Source: JAVKFY01 sp040223615 (GTDB taxonomy: Bacteria > Pseudomonadota > Alphaproteobacteria > GCA-2731375). From it: a stretch of 64,000 bases of DNA. A program made the position numbers and the translations under genes. Within the stretch, counting starts at the first letter, position 1, and each line of letters begins with the position of its first letter. The stretch is from contig JAVKFY010000014.1 in the NCBI GenBank assembly GCA_040223615.1, forward strand, positions 1-64,000. Direction: 5' to 3'. Below, one piece after another: positions 14,052-22,546 of the stretch. The notes beneath the pieces were generated by a model. That model was not told the origin of the DNA. It did no database searches and saw only the letters and a program-made list of their open reading frames with translations.

Positions 14052-14644
14052 CCACCGTCTACGTCTTCGCCCGCGCACCGGTGCTGGGCCAGGTGAAGAC
14101 CCGGCTGGCGGCCGGTATCGGCGACAGGCAAGCGCTCGACTTCTACGTCGCGACGTTGCGGCGGACGGTCTCCGTGCTGGCGGCCGATACGCGCTGGCGG
14201 ACGGTGCTGGCGGTGACGCCCGACAGCAGCGCCGACGATCCGAACGTCTGGCCGGAAGGCGTGGCGCGGGTGGCGCAGGGCGAGGGCGATCTCGGCGCGC
14301 GCATGATGCGATGTCTGGGTCCGGCGCCGGCGCTGGTGGTCGGCAGCGACATTCCCGGCATCGAGGCCGCGCACATCGCCGACGCCATCGAGAAGCTCGC
14401 CGACCACGATATGGTGTTCGGGCCGGCCGAGGACGGCGGTTTCTGGCTGGTCGGCACGGCCGGGCCGCCGCCGGCTACCATCTTCGAGAATGTCCGCTGG
14501 TCGAGCGAGCACGCGCTGGCCGACACGCTGGCCGGGCTCGACGGCCACAGCGTGGCCCGCGTGGCGACGCTGTGGGACGTGGACGACGAGGCTGGCTTCA
14601 GGCGCTGGCGCGGATCAGGTCGGCGCACTTTTCGCCGACCATGA
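14048..14644 (+). CDS. TIGR04282-like glycosyltransferase/nucleotidyltransferase (DUF2064)
   Basis: 198 residues. The N-terminus VYVFARAPVLGQVKTRLA, the central VVGSDIPGI (DxP) and FGPAEDGGFWLVG are the hallmarks of this CofC/MobA-like family, often described with arsenosugar biosynthesis. It overlaps the upstream TIGR04283-type gene by 4 nt. Its 3' end overlaps the convergent GMC oxidoreductase gene by 47 nt, so the last residues may be a read-out beyond the conserved domain. No arsenic genes lie nearby, so the arsenosugar link is not supported by context. Confidence 0.82.
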   Translation: MTTVYVFARAPVLGQVKTRLAAGIGDRQALDFYVATLRRTVSVLAADTRWRTVLAVTPDSSADDPNVWPEGVARVAQGEGDLGARMMRCLGPAPALVVGSDIPGIEAAHIADAIEKLADHDMVFGPAEDGGFWLVGTAGPPPATIFENVRWSSEHALADTLAGLDGHSVARVATLWDVDDEAGFRRWRGSGRRTFRRP

Positions 14645-16208
14645 TCGAGGGCGCGTTGGTGTTGCCTGACGGCATGGTCGGGAAGATCGACGCGTCGGCG
14701 ACCCGCAGGCCCTGCAGGCCATAGACCCGGAGCTGCTCGTCGACCACCGCGTTCGGCTGCGGCCCCATGCGGCAGGTGCCGATCGGGTGGTAGGCGGTCT
14801 GCGAGTTGTTGCGAATCCAGTTCAGGATATCGTCGTCGCTCTCGACCTCAATACCGGGCGAGAATTCCTCGCCGCGATAGGTTTCCATCGCCGGCTGCTC
14901 GGCGATCTTCCGCATCATCCGGAAGCCGTCGACCATGCACTGCTGGTCGATCGGGTCGGCCAGGAAATTGAACCGGATCGACGGCTGGGCACGCGGGTCG
15001 GATGAACGGATATGGATGCTGCCGAGGCTCTCCGGGCGAAGCTGGTAGCAGGCGATGGTCATCGACGGGAATTCCTGCAGCTTGCGTCGCTTCGGGTCCT
15101 TCACCGAGTAGGGGATCAGGTGCATCTGCACGTCCGGCGTCTCCAGCTCGGGCCGGGTCTTCAGGAATGCCAGCAATGGCGCCGAGGGCAGGCTGAGGAA
15201 GCCGCCGCCGGTGGACAGGTAGCGCGCCACCTGGCCGAACAGGCCGACGCCGCGGGCGCGGCTGTTGTAGGACACCGACGGCACCTTCACGCGCCAGATG
15301 ATGCGGGCATTGATGTGGTCGCGGAAGTTGGCGCCGACGGCGGGCATGGCGTGCTGCACCTCGATGCCGTGCTGGCCCAGCACCGCCGGGTCGCCGATGC
15401 CGGACAGTTCCAGGATCTGCGGCGAGGCGACGGCGCCGGCCGAAAGGATCACCTCGCCGCCGGCGCGCGCCTGGCGGGTCGCGTCGCCCTGCAGGTACTC
15501 GATGCCGACGCAGCGCGTGCCCTCGAACAGCAGCCGCTTGGTGTGCGCTTCGGTGACCACGTGCAGGTTGGCGCGCCGCATCGCCGGGCGCAGGTAGCAG
15601 TGCAGCGTCGACATGCGCCGGCCGTTGCGGATCGTCGCCTGGGTCTTCACCACGCCTTCCTGGTCCGGGCCGTTGTAGTCCGGGTTGACCTTGAAGCCGG
15701 CGGTCTCGGCGGATTTGAACAGCGCGTCGTAGAGCGGGTTCTGGTCCGGCACCTCGGAGATGCCGAGCGGGCCGCCGGTGCCGCGCCCGGGACCGCCCTC
15801 CTGGTAGTTCTCCATGCGCTGGAACAGCGGCTCGACGTCGTTCCACGACCAGCCGCGATTGCCGAGCTGGGCCCAGGTGTCGTAGTCCAGCGTCTGGCCG
15901 CGCACGTAGACCAGCCCGTTGATCGACGAAGAACCGCCGAGCATCTTGCCGCGCGGCACCGGGATCGCCCGGTTGGCGGTGTTGGGCTCCGGCTCCGATT
16001 CATAGAGCCAGTTGGCCGCCGGGTTGTGGATCAGCAGGCCGAAGCTGACCGGCATGCGCGAGTAGGGATGGCTGGCCTTGCCGGCCTCGACCAGCAGCAC
16101 CTTGTGCCGGCCGTCCTCGGTCAGGCGATAGGCCAGCGCCGCGCCGGCCGAACCGGCCCCGACGATGATGTAGTCGTAGGTGGCGTCGGTGGTCGCGCGA
16201 TCGCTCAT
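14598..16208 (-). CDS. GMC-family FAD oxidoreductase (choline dehydrogenase-like), copy 1
   Basis: 536 residues. The N-terminal FAD loop YIIVGAGSAGAALAYRL, the GMC signature PRGKMLGGSSSINGLVYVRG around residues 85-105, and the C-terminal YHPIGTCRMG with the active-site His, then NTNAPSIMVGEK, are all intact. Such enzymes oxidise alcohols to aldehydes or acids. It is divergent from an MFS transporter gene that starts 68 nt away, suggesting shared control. A second GMC enzyme lies 4.5 kb downstream (20774-22369). The substrate is unknown; choline is not implied by context. Confidence 0.92.
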   Translation of the reverse strand: MSDRATTDATYDYIIVGAGSAGAALAYRLTEDGRHKVLLVEAGKASHPYSRMPVSFGLLIHNPAANWLYESEPEPNTANRAIPVPRGKMLGGSSSINGLVYVRGQTLDYDTWAQLGNRGWSWNDVEPLFQRMENYQEGGPGRGTGGPLGISEVPDQNPLYDALFKSAETAGFKVNPDYNGPDQEGVVKTQATIRNGRRMSTLHCYLRPAMRRANLHVVTEAHTKRLLFEGTRCVGIEYLQGDATRQARAGGEVILSAGAVASPQILELSGIGDPAVLGQHGIEVQHAMPAVGANFRDHINARIIWRVKVPSVSYNSRARGVGLFGQVARYLSTGGGFLSLPSAPLLAFLKTRPELETPDVQMHLIPYSVKDPKRRKLQEFPSMTIACYQLRPESLGSIHIRSSDPRAQPSIRFNFLADPIDQQCMVDGFRMMRKIAEQPAMETYRGEEFSPGIEVESDDDILNWIRNNSQTAYHPIGTCRMGPQPNAVVDEQLRVYGLQGLRVADASIFPTMPSGNTNAPSIMVGEKCADLIRASA

Positions 16209-16276
16209 GGCCGGTCTATCCTGTTGCGCAAGAAATGGGCAGGACCATCCTAGCCGAAAACCGGGAGAGACATGCC

Positions 16277-17533
16277 ATGGCGGTGGCCGCGGCCGGCACC
16301 GACAGAACCCAGGCCTGGGGCATCTATGCGGTGCTCTGCGCCGGTTACGTCGCCAGCCAGTTCTATCGCGTCTCGACGGCGGTGATCGCGCCGGAGCTGA
16401 TGCGCACGCTGACCATCTCGCCCGAGGCGATGGGGCTGATCACCGGCATCTTTTTCCTGGTGTTCGCCGCGGCGCAGCTGCCGGCCGGCGTGCTGCTCGA
16501 CCGGTTCGGGCCGCGCCGGGTGATGTCGGGCCTGTTCCTGCTGGCGATCGCCGGCGCCGGGTTGTTCGCGACGGCGGAGGGCACGACCGGCCTGCTGGTC
16601 GGACGCGGCCTGACCGGGCTGGGCTGCGCCGCCGGGCTGATGGGCTCGATGGTGGCGATGGCCCGGTGGTTCCCACAGAGCTACTTCTCGCAGCTCACCT
16701 CGCTGCTCTACTTCATCGGTGGCATGGGCTTCCTGCTGGCGACCGCGCCGCTGGCCATCGTCAGCGAGATGATCGGCTGGCGCGGCGCCTTCTGGCTGAT
16801 GGCCGGGCTGACCGGCTTCCTGGCGCTGCTGCTCTATGCGGTGGTGCGCGACGCGCCGCCGGGCCACCCGTCGACCACCGGCGCGACCGAGTCCGCCGGC
16901 GAGATCTGGCAGGGGTTGAAGGCGATCCTGGCGCACAAGGAGCTGCGCCAGCTCTGCGCCATGCAGTTCGTCTGCTACGCCACGGTGCTGTCGTCGATCG
17001 GGCTGTGGGCCGGGCCGTATTTCAACGACATCCATGGGCTCGCCGGCGCCGAGCGCGGCAACATCCTGCTGCTGATGAACCTGTCGACGCTGTTCGGCAT
17101 CCTCGGCTACGCCCAGGTCGAGCGTTGGCTGAACACCCGCAAGGCCACCATTATCGGCGGTGCGCTGGTCTCCGCCGCGCTGCTGACGGTGCTGGCGGTG
17201 GTGCCGGGCCTGGGCCTGTGGACGGCGGTGGCGCTGCTGGTCGCCTTCGGACTGACCAGTTCCTACGTCATGCTGCTGCACGCGCATGCCCGGGCGATGC
17301 TGCCCGACCACCTTATCGGGCGCGGCATGACCTTCCAGAACCTGGCGGTGTTCCTCGGCGTGTTTGCCTTCCAGGCCGCGACCGGTGTCATCGTCGGCCA
17401 GTTCGAGACCGTCGACGGCGCGGCGCCGGAGCTCGCCTACCGGTGCGTCTACGCGTTCCTGGCGGCGTGCACGGTCGTGGCGCTGTTCTTCTATCGCCAC
17501 ACAGGTGATGTCAGGCCGCGCGAGCAGGGCTAA
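16277..17533 (+). CDS. Major facilitator superfamily transporter
   Basis: 418 residues with about 12 hydrophobic helices. Motif A is visible between helices 2 and 3 (GVLLDRFGPRRVM) and a shorter central loop follows helix 6. The start at 16277 has GGGAGA 9 nt upstream. The gene is divergent from GMC oxidoreductase copy 1 and leads a plus-strand run (TauD-like, GST, M81 peptidase, GMC copy 2) with small gaps, so it may import the compound that run degrades. Direction and substrate are inference. Confidence 0.9.
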   Translation: MAVAAAGTDRTQAWGIYAVLCAGYVASQFYRVSTAVIAPELMRTLTISPEAMGLITGIFFLVFAAAQLPAGVLLDRFGPRRVMSGLFLLAIAGAGLFATAEGTTGLLVGRGLTGLGCAAGLMGSMVAMARWFPQSYFSQLTSLLYFIGGMGFLLATAPLAIVSEMIGWRGAFWLMAGLTGFLALLLYAVVRDAPPGHPSTTGATESAGEIWQGLKAILAHKELRQLCAMQFVCYATVLSSIGLWAGPYFNDIHGLAGAERGNILLLMNLSTLFGILGYAQVERWLNTRKATIIGGALVSAALLTVLAVVPGLGLWTAVALLVAFGLTSSYVMLLHAHARAMLPDHLIGRGMTFQNLAVFLGVFAFQAATGVIVGQFETVDGAAPELAYRCVYAFLAACTVVALFFYRHTGDVRPREQG

Positions 17534-17542
17534 GCTGGCGCC

Positions 17543-18613
17543 ATGCTGAAACGGGAAACCAATTCTGGCCGCGAGCCGCTGACCGGCCCCGCCGTGTGGA
17601 CCGGGGCGGAGATCGCCGCGCATGACGACTGGGCTTGGGCGCTGACCGAGAGCGAACTGGCGGAGCTCGATGTCGCCGTGGCGGCCGTCCGGCATCTCGC
17701 CTGGCACGAGATCGAGGCGCGAGACTTCCCGCTGCCGACGCTGGCGCCAAGGCTGGCCGAGATCGCGGACTTTCTGGAGAACGGGCCGGGGCTGGCGAAG
17801 ATCACCGGCCTGCGTCTCGACGGCTATTCGCAGGCGAATCGCCGGGCGCTCTATTTCGGCCTGTGCCGGCATCTCGGCACGCCGGTGTCGATGAGCCGCG
17901 AAGGGCTGATCATGTCGGATGTCACCGACGAGGGCGCCGCCGCGCCGGACCGCTACGGCAAGGTCGCCGAGCCCGACGGCAAGTCGTTCCTGTCGAGCCG
18001 GGCGCGGGTGCACTCCACCGGGCAGTTGCGCTGGCACAACGACCGCGCCGACGTGGTGGCGCTGCTGTGCGTGGCGCAGGCCTGCACCGGCGGCGAGAGC
18101 AAGCTGGTCAGCACGCCGGCGCTGCACAACGCCATGCTGGAACGCTGCCCCGACCTGCTGGACGAGCTGTTCGGGCCGATCTACCGAAGCCGGCTGGGCG
18201 AGGAGTTCGGCGACAACGCCGCCTTTTACCCGATCCCGGTGTTCGCGCTGTCCGACGACGGCCGCTTCACCTGCCACTACTCGCGCACCTTCATCGAGGC
18301 GGCGCAGAAGAACGCCGATGTGCCGCAGATGACGGCGCGGCAGTGGGAGGCGCTCGACGCCATGGTCGCGATCGCCGACGAACTGGCGTTGGAGACCATG
18401 CAGCAGCCGGGCGAAATCCAGCTGCTGAACAACCACGTCGTGTTCCACGCCCGTACCGCCTACCAGGACCACGACGACCCGGCGCGGCGCCGGTTGCTGC
18501 ACCGGCTGTGGCTGTCGATGCCGAACAGCCGACCGCTGCCCGAGAGCTTCGCCGTGCTGTTCCGCGACACCGCGCCCGGCGCGCTGCGCGGCGGCATCCC
18601 GCCGGCCGCCTGA
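17543..18613 (+). CDS. TauD/TfdA-family dioxygenase (second copy, longer type)
   Basis: 356 residues. The iron site is H165 and D167 in WHNDRAD. The distal His is in NNHVVFHARTAYQD, with the 2-oxoglutarate Arg in RRRLLHRLWL. About 80 N-terminal residues precede the catalytic core. The NNHVxxHARTAYxD form is typical of the branch seen in catabolic operons of alpha- and betaproteobacteria. It starts 9 nt after the MFS gene and is followed 20 nt later by a GST gene. The substrate is unknown. Confidence 0.88.
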   Translation: MLKRETNSGREPLTGPAVWTGAEIAAHDDWAWALTESELAELDVAVAAVRHLAWHEIEARDFPLPTLAPRLAEIADFLENGPGLAKITGLRLDGYSQANRRALYFGLCRHLGTPVSMSREGLIMSDVTDEGAAAPDRYGKVAEPDGKSFLSSRARVHSTGQLRWHNDRADVVALLCVAQACTGGESKLVSTPALHNAMLERCPDLLDELFGPIYRSRLGEEFGDNAAFYPIPVFALSDDGRFTCHYSRTFIEAAQKNADVPQMTARQWEALDAMVAIADELALETMQQPGEIQLLNNHVVFHARTAYQDHDDPARRRLLHRLWLSMPNSRPLPESFAVLFRDTAPGALRGGIPPAA

Positions 18614-18633
18614 TCCAGACGGAGATCCTGTAC

Positions 18634-19230
18634 GTGAAACTCTATTTTTCGCCGACTTCGCCCTATGTCCGGAAGGTCCGTGTCATGGCCGAGGAGCTCG
18701 GCATCGACCTGGACCGCGAACCGATCACCACGCTGCAAAGCCTGGACGATTCCAGCTTCGGCAAGGTCAACCCGATCCACCGGCTGCCGGCGCTGCAGCT
18801 CGACGACGGCAACGTGCTGCCCGACAGCAAGCTGATCTGCGAGTATCTGAACGTGCTCGGCGGCCACAAGATGGTGCCGGCCGAAGGCGCCGCGCGTTGG
18901 CATACCCTGAAGCTGCAGACCCTGGCCGACGGCATTCTCGACGCCGCGGTGCCGCGGCGCGCCGAAACCGCGCGGCCGCCGGAGCAGCAGTCGCCGACCC
19001 GGCTGGCGCAATATGTCCGCTCGATCACCCAGACGCTCGACGCGCTGGAGGCCGAGGCGCCGGCCTTCGTCGGGGTCAATCTCGGCACCATCGCGGTCGC
19101 CTGCGCGCTGGGGTATCTCGACTTCCGCTTCGCCGACGAGGACTGGCGCGCGACGCGGCCGAAGCTGGCGGCCTGGTATGCCGAGTTCGCCGAGCGGCCG
19201 TCGATGCAAGCCTCCGCCCCGCCGGCCTGA
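18634..19230 (+). CDS. Glutathione S-transferase
   Basis: 198 residues. The N-terminal thioredoxin-like domain starts KLYFSPTSPYVRKVRVMAEE with a likely catalytic Ser. The cis-Pro motif is in PIHRLPAL, followed by DSKLICEYL (the DS glutathione-binding pair). An all-helical C-terminal domain follows. The start is GTG at 18634, with GGAG 9 nt upstream. The frame is open upstream through the dioxygenase gene but carries no family sequence there. Belongs to the same plus-strand run as the dioxygenase and M81 peptidase. Probably a detoxifying or dehalogenating conjugation enzyme; the substrate is not known. Confidence 0.88.
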   Translation: MKLYFSPTSPYVRKVRVMAEELGIDLDREPITTLQSLDDSSFGKVNPIHRLPALQLDDGNVLPDSKLICEYLNVLGGHKMVPAEGAARWHTLKLQTLADGILDAAVPRRAETARPPEQQSPTRLAQYVRSITQTLDALEAEAPAFVGVNLGTIAVACALGYLDFRFADEDWRATRPKLAAWYAEFAERPSMQASAPPA

Positions 19231-19238
19231 GGTTCGCC

Positions 19239-20774
19239 ATGCCCCGCTATGTCGTCGCTGTCATACGGCACGAGACCAACACCTTCTCGCCGATTCCGAC
19301 GCCGCTTGAGTCGTTCGGGCGCGGTGGCGGCGCGGACGGGCCGGTCGGCGGCCAGGACGCGATCGCCGCCTATCGCGACACCAACAGCCCGGTGGCGGCA
19401 TTCTTCGACCTGATCGAGGCCGAAGGGGCAGAGATGGTGGTGCCGATCGCCGCCAACGCGCATCCCAGCGCGCCGTGCAGCACCGAGACCTTCGATCACA
19501 TGGCCGGGCGTATCGTCGACGCGGTGAAGGCCGGGTGCGACGCGGCGTTCCTGGACCTGCATGGCGCCATGGTCGCGGAAGGCTATGCCGACGGCGAGGG
19601 CGAGCTGCTGAAGCGTATCCGCGCGATCGCGCCGGACCTGCCCATCGCCGTGGCGCTCGACTACCACACCAACCTGTCGGCCGAGATGGTCGACAATGCC
19701 GACGTCGTCACCGTCTACCGCACCTACCCGCATATCGACATGTACGAGACCGGTGAGCGCTGCGGCCGAACCTTGCTGCGCAAGCTCAAGGGTGAGGTCG
19801 AGCCGGTGATGTTCTGGCACTCGCTGCCGATCCTGTCGCACATGAACGTGCACGCGCCCTCGCGCCCGCCGATGCAGGCGATCATGGCGCGAGCGCTGGA
19901 AGCCGAAGGCAATGGCGAGGTTCTCAACGTCTCGATGATCGGCGGGTTTCCGCTGGCCGACATCCCGCATGTCGGTCTGGGGTGCATCGTCGTCGGCGAC
20001 GCCAAGGCGGCCGGCGGCGCCGACCGGGCCGAGGCGCTGCTCTACGACCTGATGGGCATGGCCTGGGACAGCCGTGCCGACTTCGAATACCGTTTCGATC
20101 CGATCGACAAGTCGGTCGCCGAGGCCAAGGCCGCGGCCGACAAGACCGGCGACGGCCCGGTGCTGCTGATCGACCATGGCGACAATGCCGGCGCCGGCGG
20201 GCAGCAGGACACCATGGTGGTGCTGAAGGAGGTCTTCGCACAGGGCCTGGACGATGTGCTGGCCGGTCCGATCCGCGATCCGCAGACCGTCGAGAAAGCC
20301 ATCGAAGCCGGTATCGGCGCGCAGGTGACGCTCTCGGTCGGCGGCAAGTGGGACGTGCCGGCGCTGAACCTGACCGGCGAGCCGCTGGAGATCACCGGCA
20401 AGGTGACCCGCATCTCGAACGGGCGCTTCACCATCACCGGGCCGATGATGACGGGCATGCGCGCCAATATCGGACGCTCGGTGGTGATCGATACCGGCAA
20501 GGTCCAGGTGGTGGTGAGCGAAGGCGCTTACGAGCCGTTCGATACCGGTTGCTTCACGCACCTGGGCATCGATCCGGCGGCGAAGCGCTTCGTGGTGCTG
20601 AAGACGCGGCAGCATTTCCGCGCCGGATTCGAGCCGCTGGCCAAGGACATCGTCATGGTCGCCGGGCCCGGGCCGTGCACCTCCGACTACGACCTGTTTC
20701 CGTGGAAGGACGTGCGCCGGCCGATCTATCCGCTGGACCGCGACTGTCCGTCCAACCTGCCCAGGCAGGGCTGA
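19239..20774 (+). CDS. M81-family metallopeptidase (MlrC-like)
   Basis: 511 residues, typical length. The N-terminus has the zinc-site motif RHETNTFSP (H11, E12). FLDLHGAMVAEG is the second conserved block, DYHTNLS the third, and LIDHGDNAGAGG opens the C-terminal domain. MlrC hydrolyses linearised microcystin, but most relatives sit in amine or amino-acid catabolic operons with unknown amide substrates. The start is 8 nt after the GST stop. The stop overlaps the ATG of the next gene (TGATG). Microcystin degradation is not implied. Confidence 0.9.
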   Translation: MPRYVVAVIRHETNTFSPIPTPLESFGRGGGADGPVGGQDAIAAYRDTNSPVAAFFDLIEAEGAEMVVPIAANAHPSAPCSTETFDHMAGRIVDAVKAGCDAAFLDLHGAMVAEGYADGEGELLKRIRAIAPDLPIAVALDYHTNLSAEMVDNADVVTVYRTYPHIDMYETGERCGRTLLRKLKGEVEPVMFWHSLPILSHMNVHAPSRPPMQAIMARALEAEGNGEVLNVSMIGGFPLADIPHVGLGCIVVGDAKAAGGADRAEALLYDLMGMAWDSRADFEYRFDPIDKSVAEAKAAADKTGDGPVLLIDHGDNAGAGGQQDTMVVLKEVFAQGLDDVLAGPIRDPQTVEKAIEAGIGAQVTLSVGGKWDVPALNLTGEPLEITGKVTRISNGRFTITGPMMTGMRANIGRSVVIDTGKVQVVVSEGAYEPFDTGCFTHLGIDPAAKRFVVLKTRQHFRAGFEPLAKDIVMVAGPGPCTSDYDLFPWKDVRRPIYPLDRDCPSNLPRQG

Positions 20775-22369
20775 TGGACCTGGAGGCGGACTACGTCATC
20801 GTCGGCGCCGGCTCAGCCGGATGCGTGCTGGCCAACCGGCTGTCGGCCGGCGGCGATGACGTGGTGCTGGTGGAGGCCGGCCCGCCCGACCGGCACCCGA
20901 TGATCCACATTCCGGCCGGAATCATGAGCCTTCTGCACAATCCGGCGGTGAACTGGAACTACGCCTCCGAGCCGGAGCCCAGCTCCGGCAACCGACCGAT
21001 CCACTGGCCACGCGGGCGGGTGCTGGGTGGCTCCAGCTCGATCAACGGCATGCTTTACGTGCGCGGCAACGCGGCCGACTTCGACGGCTGGGCGCAACTC
21101 GGCTGCCGCGGCTGGAGCTGGGAGGACGTGCTGCCGCTGTTCATGCGCTCGGAGTCCTACGCCAACGGCGAGGATGACGTGCGCGGGCGCGACGGGCCGC
21201 TGGCGGTGGAGGACTACCGCACCATCCTGCCGGCGACGCACCTGTTCGTGAAGGCCGCGCAGGAGGCCGGTTTCGACTTCAATCCGGACCTGAACGGCAA
21301 GCGCCAGGATGGCGTCGGCTATTCGCAGATGACCCGGCGCGGGCGCTGGCGCGGCTCCACCGCCCGCACCTTCCTGGCCGAGGCGAAGCGGCGCCAGAAC
21401 CTGCGCATCGAGACCGACGCGGTCTGCACCGGGCTGGTGCTGGACGGCAAGCGCTGCACCGGCGCCACTTTCCGCCAGCGCGGCCGCGACGTGACGGTGC
21501 GGGCGCGGCGCGAGGTGATCGTGTCGGGTGGCGCGGTGAACTCGCCGCACATCCTGCACATCTCCGGCATCGGCCCGGCCGAGCACCTGAAATCCATCGG
21601 CATCGAACCGCGCCACGACCTGCCCGGCGTCGGCGCCAACCTGTCCGACCATTATGTCGTGCGCGTGGTGCACCGGGTGCGCGGCCTGGTGACGCTGAAC
21701 CAGCTCAGCCGCGGCGTGGCGCGGGCGCGCGAGGTGGTGCGCTTCTTCGCCACCGGCAACGGCGCGCTGACCTTTGGCGTGACGACCGCACAGGTCTTTT
21801 GCATGAGCCGCGAAGGGCTGGCCAGCCCCGACCTGCAACTGCTGTTCACCCCGGCGAGCTACGAGATCGGCAAGGTCCTGACGCTGGAAACCGAGCCGGG
21901 CGTGGCCTGCGCGATCTGTCCGGTCCGGCCGTCGTCGCGCGGCACGATCATGGCGACCTCGGCCGATCCGCTGGCGCGGCCGGCGATCCGGCCGAACTAC
22001 CTGACCGACCCGGACGATCTGCGGGTGCTGCGGGCCGGGGTCGAGCATGCCCGCCGCATCTTTGCCGCGCCCAGCTTCGCCGAACATGACGTCCGCGAAC
22101 TGGCACCCGGCGCCGATGTCGAGGACGACCAGGCACTGGCAGACTATGCCCGCGATTGGGGCAACACGCTCTACCACCCGGTCGGCACCTGCAAGATGGG
22201 CACCGATCCGATGGCCGTGGTCGACCCGCGCCTGAAGGTGGTCGGTCTTGAGGGCCTGCGCGTCGCCGACGCCTCGGTGATGCCCCACCTCACCACCGGC
22301 AACACCAACGCCCCGACCATCATGATCGGCGAGAAAGCCGCGAGCATGATCCTGGAGGACGCGGCGTAG
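20774..22369 (+). CDS. GMC-family FAD oxidoreductase (choline dehydrogenase-like), copy 2
   Basis: 531 residues. The FAD loop YVIVGAGSAGCVLANRLS, the GMC signature WPRGRVLGGSSSINGMLYVRG, the C-terminal LYHPVGTCKMG with the active-site His, and NTNAPTIMIGEKAA are all present. It is translationally coupled to the M81 peptidase gene (1-nt overlap TGATG) and ends the 16.3-22.4 kb run. It is clearly homologous to copy 1 but not a recent duplicate, since the middle parts differ strongly. The alcohol substrate is unknown. Confidence 0.92.
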   Translation: MDLEADYVIVGAGSAGCVLANRLSAGGDDVVLVEAGPPDRHPMIHIPAGIMSLLHNPAVNWNYASEPEPSSGNRPIHWPRGRVLGGSSSINGMLYVRGNAADFDGWAQLGCRGWSWEDVLPLFMRSESYANGEDDVRGRDGPLAVEDYRTILPATHLFVKAAQEAGFDFNPDLNGKRQDGVGYSQMTRRGRWRGSTARTFLAEAKRRQNLRIETDAVCTGLVLDGKRCTGATFRQRGRDVTVRARREVIVSGGAVNSPHILHISGIGPAEHLKSIGIEPRHDLPGVGANLSDHYVVRVVHRVRGLVTLNQLSRGVARAREVVRFFATGNGALTFGVTTAQVFCMSREGLASPDLQLLFTPASYEIGKVLTLETEPGVACAICPVRPSSRGTIMATSADPLARPAIRPNYLTDPDDLRVLRAGVEHARRIFAAPSFAEHDVRELAPGADVEDDQALADYARDWGNTLYHPVGTCKMGTDPMAVVDPRLKVVGLEGLRVADASVMPHLTTGNTNAPTIMIGEKAASMILEDAA

Positions 22370-22386
22370 GCGCGCGCCGCAGGTTG

Positions 22387-22402
22387 CCTCTCCGGCGAGA
22401 GG
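22387..22402 (+). terminator. Small hairpin after the catabolic run
   Basis: CCTCTC-CGGC-GAGAGG forms a perfect 6-bp stem, flanked by GTTG and CAAC that can extend the pairing imperfectly. It lies 17 nt after the GMC stop. There is no proper T run, so terminator function is uncertain. The remaining bases up to 22546 should hold the manC promoter; no clear -35/-10 pair stands out. Confidence 0.3.
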
Positions 22403-22546
22403 TTCAACGATTTGCAAGAACCCGGCAAGGTAGTCTCAACGACTTGATACTAGGCTGATGGTGGATCGGGTCGTGGCACCGGCGCGCGGGCTCGCCTATG
22501 TTGGCGACCTGATTCCACCCCTTTCGTGCGACGAGGATCGTCATAG

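Noticed and set aside
14048..14644. Molybdenum or F420 nucleotidyltransferase
   Set aside because: The fold is related to MobA/CofC, but the FARAPVLGQVKTRL start and the TIGR04283-type partner fit TIGR04282.
16250..18502. 750-codon minus-strand open frame opposite the MFS and dioxygenase genes
   Set aside because: Same antisense artefact: His/Gln/Arg-rich, no domain, and both plus-strand genes have clear catalytic or membrane motifs.
19239..20774. M81 peptidase as evidence for microcystin degradation
   Set aside because: Only the MlrC fold is present; the mlrA, mlrB and mlrD genes are absent and most family members act on other substrates.
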